Shown piece by piece: positions 10,119 through 13,298 of a stretch of DNA of 13,298 nucleotides. Source of the stretch: F23-B02 sp946405205 (GTDB lineage: Bacteria; Bacillota; Clostridia; Oscillospirales; Oscillospiraceae). The notes under the pieces were generated by a model. It had not been told where the DNA came from, made no database searches, and was given only the letters and a program-made list of their open reading frames with translations. The DNA lies in contig CAMJGL010000033.1 of NCBI GenBank assembly GCA_946405205.1, positions 1 through 13,298 on the forward strand, given 5' to 3'. A program made the translations under genes and the position numbers. Every line of letters starts with the position of its first letter. Positions within the stretch are counted from its first letter, which is position 1.

Positions 10119-10610
10119 TTATTCCGTGTAAAAACAATCCTCAGCCCATTTTATCGGGTTGCTCTCGATGTATTCCCAAATCTTCAGATAATCTTTTTCG
10201 CCGCGAACCACATGGTCGTGGAACAGCTTTTGCCAAATCGAATGACCTGTCTGCTTTGTGACATATCCCTTCATCTGCTGAACAACGGCTGATATCGTAG
10301 GGGCGAGCATCGCTCGTCCGTTTTCATCCGTATTTATCTGCAGCAGTAAATGAATATGATTTGGCATGACCGTATAGCTGTCAATCGTTATCGCAGGGTA
10401 ATATACGGGGATATTACGGATCGCCGAATCAACGATTTTTCCGTATTCGGATAATCGGACATCCTGCGGACGAGCGATGCTCGCCCCTACGTTTTCCCAA
10501 AATAGATTTCTGCGATCATTTGTGCAGATCGTGATGAAATATGCGCCCGGAGAGCTGTAATCATATTCTTTCAATCGGTTGGGTTTTCGTTTCGGAAGAT
10601 CCGTATACAT
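10119..10610 (-). CDS. REP-associated tyrosine transposase (RAYT, HUH/Y1 family) with internal REPs
   Basis: A 163-residue single-strand DNA transposase of the IS200-like Y1 superfamily. Members cut and join REP hairpin DNA through a tyrosine. The HUH motif is His85-Ile86-His87 in VMPNHIHLLL. The probable nucleophile is Tyr147 in WEYIESNP, by analogy with the YIxxNP region of relatives. The N-terminal LPKRKPNRLKEYDYSSPGAY and the SIWQKLFHDHVVRGE block are family-typical. Residues 41-48 (VGASIARP) and 98-105 (GRAMLAPT) are encoded by two complete REP-A hairpins at 10467-10490 and 10297-10320, both in frame. No frameshift or stop is visible, so the gene may be active. The start at 10610 (or ATG 10613) follows GAGGAG; an extension to 10676 would translate another REP. 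Confidence 0.9.
   Translation of the reverse strand: MYTDLPKRKPNRLKEYDYSSPGAYFITICTNDRRNLFWENVGASIARPQDVRLSEYGKIVDSAIRNIPVYYPAITIDSYTVMPNHIHLLLQINTDENGRAMLAPTISAVVQQMKGYVTKQTGHSIWQKLFHDHVVRGEKDYLKIWEYIESNPIKWAEDCFYTE
10297..10320 (+). repeat. REP-A hairpin inside the RAYT gene (antisense to coding)
   Basis: Exact 24-bp copy. The coding strand reads its complement as GRAMLAPT. At eight codons long it leaves the frame intact. Confidence 0.95.
10467..10490 (-). repeat. REP-A hairpin inside the RAYT gene (sense to coding)
   Basis: Exact 24-bp copy read in frame as VGASIARP. The GTAG strand is the coding strand, so the mRNA carries the hairpin in its stable form. Confidence 0.95.
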
Positions 10611-10613
10611 CAT

Positions 10614-10619
10614 CTCCTC
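10614..10619 (-). promoter_or_regulatory. RAYT ribosome binding site next to a REP hairpin
   Basis: GAGGAG on the minus strand precedes two adjacent ATG codons (10613 and 10610). The spacing suits the second ATG better. The REP-A stem at 10625-10648 ends five nucleotides upstream of this site. Confidence 0.6.
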
Positions 10620-10624
10620 AACAG

Positions 10625-10648
10625 CGGACGAGCGATGCTCGCCCCTAC
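10625..10648 (-). repeat. REP-A hairpin in the RAYT leader
   Basis: Exact 24-bp copy with the GTAG strand in the same sense as the transposase mRNA, just upstream of its ribosome binding site. Confidence 0.92.
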
Positions 10649-10670
10649 AATATGATGTTTTTTGCGGCTC

Positions 10671-10802
10671 TGTCATTTAGACAATGGCAATATACCGAGA
10701 AGCTCCGCAGGGTATAATCGGGCTGGCGCAAAAACGATACATACCAATATCAAACCGAATCGCCCCTCCGGCGAGGAGCGGACGAGCGATGCTCGCCCCT
10801 AC
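10671..10802 (+). repeat. M2 composite element ending in REP-A
   Basis: The order is M2 left arm (CTGTCATTTAGACAATGG, CTCCGCAGGGTATAATC), core (CGGGCTGGCGCAAAAAC), right arm CCGAATCGCC with a CCTC-CGGC-GAGG hairpin, and an inverted REP-A (10779-10802). It is the clearest complete M2 copy. Confidence 0.8.
10779..10802 (-). repeat. REP-A hairpin
   Basis: Exact 24-bp copy closing the M2 element. It is followed by a linker-like segment (AATTAGAGCGTTCTTTTTCG) that ends in CTGCCG without a following REP. Confidence 0.9.
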
Positions 10803-10891
10803 AATTAGAGCGTTCTTTTTCGACTCTGCCGCAGGACATTTTCGATATACGGAAAAACAGATGGCCTCCCCATAAACACCCTGCATCTTAT

Positions 10892-10915
10892 AAAAACTTG
10901 TACGTTTGCGTACAA
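10892..10915 (-). terminator. Intrinsic terminator after remB
   Basis: On the minus strand TTGTACG, loop CAAA and CGTACAA form a perfect 7-bp stem starting right after the remB stop codon (10916-10918), followed by GTTTTTAT. It should end the transcript of the 12908-10916 gene block and separate it from the RAYT and gyrBA. Confidence 0.8.
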
Positions 10916-11176
10916 CTAAAAAATCATATTCTCGTTTGCGCGTTTGAGCAGGGTCTGCGGAGACATTTGGCTGAGGTAAACCCTCATGCCCGCGCTGCCG
11001 CGGCAGACGACAAATGATTTCGGTATATCCTCCGCGACGTTCACTACCTGACCGCTTTTTTCGGCCGCGGCGAGGTATTTTCGCGTTATGTGCGACTGGC
11101 TCGTATTGTCCAGGTCAAAAACGCCCACGATACTCTCCGCCGCAACGACGGCTCCGCCTCCGAGATGAAGGTACAT
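10916..11176 (-). CDS. remB: RemB-like DUF370 regulator
   Basis: An 86-residue protein matching the RemA/RemB (DUF370) family: MYLHLGGGAVVAAESIVGVFDL at the N-terminus, then a DNTSQSH segment and KSFVVCRG. In Bacillus, members of this family are small DNA-binding regulators of matrix genes, and the recF-remB-gyrB order is conserved there. The role in Clostridia is less clear. The ATG overlaps the recF stop by one base (TGATG), which argues for coupled translation. The C-terminal third (SQMSPQTLLKRANENMIF) is also present, so the gene appears intact. It ends the block, with a terminator immediately after the stop. Confidence 0.87.
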   Translation of the reverse strand: MYLHLGGGAVVAAESIVGVFDLDNTSQSHITRKYLAAAEKSGQVVNVAEDIPKSFVVCRGSAGMRVYLSQMSPQTLLKRANENMIF

Positions 11177-12276
11177 CAGCGTATCCTGCCTTTCTCAACG
11201 TGCAGCACCTTGCCGCCGGTGCGTCCCGATACGCCCTCGTCCTCGCAGCAGGTGATGAGCGTCTGCCCGCCGCCGATGCGGTTGAGAACGAACTCCTGCC
11301 GACTTGTGTCCAGCTCGCTGAGCACGTCGTCGAGCAGCAGAATGGGGTATTCCCCCGTTTCGTCGAGGTATATCTCCCGCTCGGCAAGCTTTATCGAAAG
11401 TGCCGCCGTTCGGGTCTGACCCTGGCTTGCAAAGCTGCGCGCAGGCCTGCCGTTTATCGAGATTAAAAGATCGTCCTTGTGCGCGCCGGAAAGGCACTGC
11501 TGGCTCTCAAGCTCCGCGCGTCTGTGCGCCTCCAAATGGTCGCACAGGTCGTAGAAAATATCCTTCGCCGGACCCATGGGATCTCTCACCGTGGACACGG
11601 TCTGATACTGTATCTCAAGCTTCTCGCCCGCGCCGGAGAACTCGCCGTGGATGGGCGCGGCCTCCTCGTTCAGGCGCGATGCGAAGGAGGCGCGGTAGCG
11701 TATAAGCTGAGCCGAAGCCCGGCACATGCCCTCGGAAAATTCGTCGAGCGTGTCGAGCAGCGAGGGCTTTTCGCGCCAGTCTTTGAGTATTCTCGTCTTG
11801 CTCTCGTAGAATTTATTGAATTGCGAAAGGTACTCCGCGTAGCGGGGGCGTATCTGGCTGATGGCGTTGTCCATGAGCCGCCGCCGCGCCGCCGCGCCCT
11901 CCTTTATGATGTTCAGATCGTCCGGCGAAAACAGCACCGCCGTGAGCGTTCCGCTCAGCTCCGACGCCGTCTTTTTGACCGCGTTCACCGTTATCTGCTT
12001 GCGCTGGCCGCTGCGGAGCACTATCCTGACGGTCTGCTCACGGTCGTGGCTCACGATGTCGGCGAGGATCTCCGCCGAGTCGCAGCCGAAGCCGATGAGC
12101 TCCTTATCAAAGCGCGTGCGGAAGCTTTTGCCCGCCGCGAGGAGGTAGACCGCCTCCAGAAGATTGGTCTTGCCCTGAGCGTTCTGTCCGTATATGACGT
12201 TCGTGCCCGGGGAGAAATCCGCGGTCTCGAAATCGTAGTTGCGAAAGCCGTTGAGGGCTATTCTGTTTATCCTCAT
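11176..12276 (-). CDS. recF: DNA replication and repair protein RecF
   Basis: A 366-residue SMC-like ATPase that helps load RecA at gapped DNA and restart stalled forks. Walker A is GQNAQGKTN (30-38), the signature region SQGQTRT (284-290) is preceded by SGAHKDDL (263-270), and Walker B is ILLLDDVLSELD (312-323). Length is normal for RecF. The start ATG overlaps the yaaA stop by 4 nt (ATGA) and the stop overlaps the remB start by one base. Its position just after yaaA is the classic origin-proximal arrangement, so dnaA and dnaN may lie to the right, beyond the window. Confidence 0.95.
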   Translation of the reverse strand: MRINRIALNGFRNYDFETADFSPGTNVIYGQNAQGKTNLLEAVYLLAAGKSFRTRFDKELIGFGCDSAEILADIVSHDREQTVRIVLRSGQRKQITVNAVKKTASELSGTLTAVLFSPDDLNIIKEGAAARRRLMDNAISQIRPRYAEYLSQFNKFYESKTRILKDWREKPSLLDTLDEFSEGMCRASAQLIRYRASFASRLNEEAAPIHGEFSGAGEKLEIQYQTVSTVRDPMGPAKDIFYDLCDHLEAHRRAELESQQCLSGAHKDDLLISINGRPARSFASQGQTRTAALSIKLAEREIYLDETGEYPILLLDDVLSELDTSRQEFVLNRIGGGQTLITCCEDEGVSGRTGGKVLHVEKGRIR

Positions 12277-12485
12277 TCTTTTTCTATCTCAAGCTCGTTT
12301 TCTGCAAACTCAACCCTGTCGCCGGGGTATATCTTCCTGCCGCGCATGGTGCATACCTCGCCGTTAACGCTGACGAGCCCCTCGGAGATGACGTACTTTG
12401 CCTCGCCGCCCGTCCCGACCAGAGCCGCGAACTTCAGCAGCGAGTCAAGCTTGATAAACTCCGTGTTGATTTTGATTTTTTCCAT
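12273..12485 (-). CDS. yaaA: S4-domain RNA-binding protein YaaA
   Basis: A 70-residue protein made almost wholly of an S4 fold: FIKLDSLLKFAALVGTGGEAK, then the core ISEGLVSVNGEVCTMRGRKIYPGD. It is the small S4 protein found between dnaN and recF in many Firmicutes and is thought to bind RNA, possibly ribosomal. It starts directly after the stop codon of the upstream gene (TAAATG) and overlaps recF by 4 nt. Confidence 0.9.
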   Translation of the reverse strand: MEKIKINTEFIKLDSLLKFAALVGTGGEAKYVISEGLVSVNGEVCTMRGRKIYPGDRVEFAENELEIEKE

Positions 12486-12908
12486 TTACATCAAACCTTT
12501 AAAGCTTAATACGAACACCATCAGACCCGCAAGGCTCACGACGTTTCCCATGCAGCCATACACGGCGGCCTTTGAAAAATCATTCTGACTGAAAACAGCT
12601 CCGCTTTTTATGTTTATGGCAAGCAGAAAGCCGCTTACTATCGCTCCGAGCGAGATAAGCGCGTCGCTTATCCAGAAAACGGGCGTCATCGCATTTACCT
12701 GCTGCATACTTGCCATTAAAAAGCAAACTATCCCGTATAAAGCGGACGATACTACGAAGCTTGCGCAAAGAAGGAGCCGCTGCATTACGGTGTTATCGTC
12801 GATTTCGCAGGGGTTCATATCGTTCAGAAAGTATTCTCTTTTCGCGGACACGGTAATAATTATACCTATTACCGTCGCGACAATGGGAGCAATTATAAAA
12901 GCTATCAT
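12486..12908 (-). CDS. Hypothetical four-helix membrane protein
   Basis: A 140-residue protein I do not recognise. Four hydrophobic segments are visible at about 1-22, 45-68, 76-99 and 114-136, with a short polar stretch EYFLNDMNPCEIDDNT between the first two. The start at 12908 is supported by CGAAAGGAAAAAA just upstream; an in-frame extension to 13196 would translate repeat DNA. The stop is immediately followed by the yaaA ATG, so it is probably the first gene of the yaaA-recF-remB transcript. Bacteria with this gene order usually have dnaN here, so its place in the block is unusual. Confidence 0.75.
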   Translation of the reverse strand: MIAFIIAPIVATVIGIIITVSAKREYFLNDMNPCEIDDNTVMQRLLLCASFVVSSALYGIVCFLMASMQQVNAMTPVFWISDALISLGAIVSGFLLAINIKSGAVFSQNDFSKAAVYGCMGNVVSLAGLMVFVLSFKGLM

Positions 12909-12947
12909 TTTTTTCCTTTCGTTTTTTCGCTTAATGTTATCTCTATT

Positions 12948-13051
12948 GCGGTTGCCCGACCGGCGGCAATGGAAGTATTCTATTTTGCACTCGCGTGCTG
13001 TTTCACATCGCTGCGGATTTCCATAGGCGGACGAGCGATGCTCGCCCCTAC
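12948..13051 (-). repeat. M1 half-element upstream of the membrane-protein gene
   Basis: On the minus strand: REP-A (13028-13051), left arm (CGATGTGAAACAGCACGCGA), spacer and a diverged core (GCCGGTCGGGCAACCGCAA), which stops about 40 bp before the start codon at 12908. The right arm is absent. Confidence 0.8.
13028..13051 (-). repeat. REP-A hairpin
   Basis: Exact 24-bp copy, here at the left-arm end of an M1 element where most copies carry REP-B. Confidence 0.9.
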
Positions 13052-13080
13052 AATATTTATGCGTTCTTAAAAACGCTGCC

Positions 13081-13104
13081 GTAGGGGCGGCCATTGGCCG
13101 TCCG
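13081..13104 (+). repeat. REP-B hairpin
   Basis: Full stem and GTAG; the usual trailing GCC is replaced by the right-arm hairpin of the swapped element. Confidence 0.88.
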
Positions 13105-13233
13105 GTGCTCGGCGCACGGCCGATTCGCGTTGAGAATGGCGCATATCGTCTTTGCGCTATCCCGACCGGTGATAATGGAAATTGTCGCTTCTGCACTCGC
13201 GTGCTGTTTCACATCGCTGCGGATTTCCACAGA

Positions 13234-13257
13234 CGGACGAGCAATGCTCGCCCCTAC
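13234..13257 (-). repeat. REP-A hairpin with altered loop
   Basis: One base differs from the other REP-A copies, changing the loop from ATC to ATT (the REP-B loop) while leaving every stem pair intact. Confidence 0.9.
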
Positions 13258-13286
13258 AATATTTATGCGTTCTTAAAAACGCTGCC

Positions 13287-13298
13287 GTAGGGGCGGCC
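13287..13298 (+). repeat. REP-B hairpin, cut by window end
   Basis: GTAGGGGCGGCC matches the first 12 bases of REP-B. It follows the conserved linker and opens a further unit beyond the window. Confidence 0.8.

Larger units (their letters stand above)
13081..13257 (-). repeat. Complete M1 composite element with ends swapped (REP-A to REP-B), 177 bp
   Basis: On the minus strand: REP-A variant, left arm (CGATGTGAAACAGCACGCGA), core (ACCGGTCGGGATAGCGCAAA), right arm with the hairpin CGTGC-GCCGA-GCAC also seen at 4085-4097, then inverted REP-B. The end hairpins are the reverse of those at 4759-4937. Confidence 0.85.

Noticed and set aside
11479..12588. Plus-strand open frame opposite recF and yaaA
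   Set aside because: Antisense shadow; the minus strand has complete RecF and S4 motifs and coupled start and stop codons.
12909..13196. N-terminal extension of the 140-residue membrane protein
   Set aside because: It translates composite repeat sequence, and ATG 12908 has its own ribosome binding site.

Overview
The window looks like chromosomal DNA of a gut-type Clostridia bacterium (probably Oscillospirales or a near relative), judged from protein style and gene order; I could not run a search. All nine recognisable or plausible host genes, and the one transposase gene, lie on the minus strand. Read in the direction of transcription (right to left), the right part is the familiar origin-proximal replication cluster: a small membrane protein of unknown function, an S4-domain YaaA protein, recF, remB, then gyrB and gyrA. 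A SHOCT-type membrane protein follows, then an overlapping operon of RNase HI, an ABC exporter half-transporter and an ECF transporter S component.

Genes within blocks are very tightly packed (TAAATG, ATGA and TGATG junctions, and an 11-nt overlap). Nearly every gap between blocks (1-713, 3396-4096, 4550-5313, 9763-10118, 10611-10915, 12909-13298) is filled with one family of structured repeats. The smallest unit is a REP-like hairpin in two versions, REP-A and REP-B. Both start with GTAG and share stem ends and a 3-nt loop, and they differ by two compensatory base-pair changes in the stem. I count 12 REP-A (one with a loop change), 9 REP-B (one cut by the window end) and two half-converted copies. 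They are joined into composite elements of about 180 bp that begin GTAG and end CTAC. The composites have two alternative left arms (M1 and M2 below), a common core, and a right arm carrying a second small hairpin whose sequence is swapped between copies. Composites repeat in tandem with a period of about 206-210 bp and a conserved linker of about 30 bp.

The likely mobiliser is present: a REP-associated tyrosine transposase (RAYT, HUH/Y1 family) at 10119-10610, between remB and gyrB. Its coding sequence contains two complete REP-A hairpins in opposite orientations, both read through in frame, and a third sits just upstream of its ribosome binding site. A transposase gene carrying its own presumed substrate inside an open frame, together with a modular element family whose hairpins are exchanged while their structure is kept, is the most interesting thing in the window.

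How the parts relate: GyrA/GyrB, RecF and YaaA serve replication, topology and repair. RemB is a small DNA-binding regulator family. RNase HI removes RNA-DNA hybrids. The ABC exporter and ECF S protein are membrane transport components. The repeats bracket these blocks, and half-elements often stop at the common core within tens of bases of a start or stop codon. No tRNA, rRNA, CRISPR array or clear oriC was seen.
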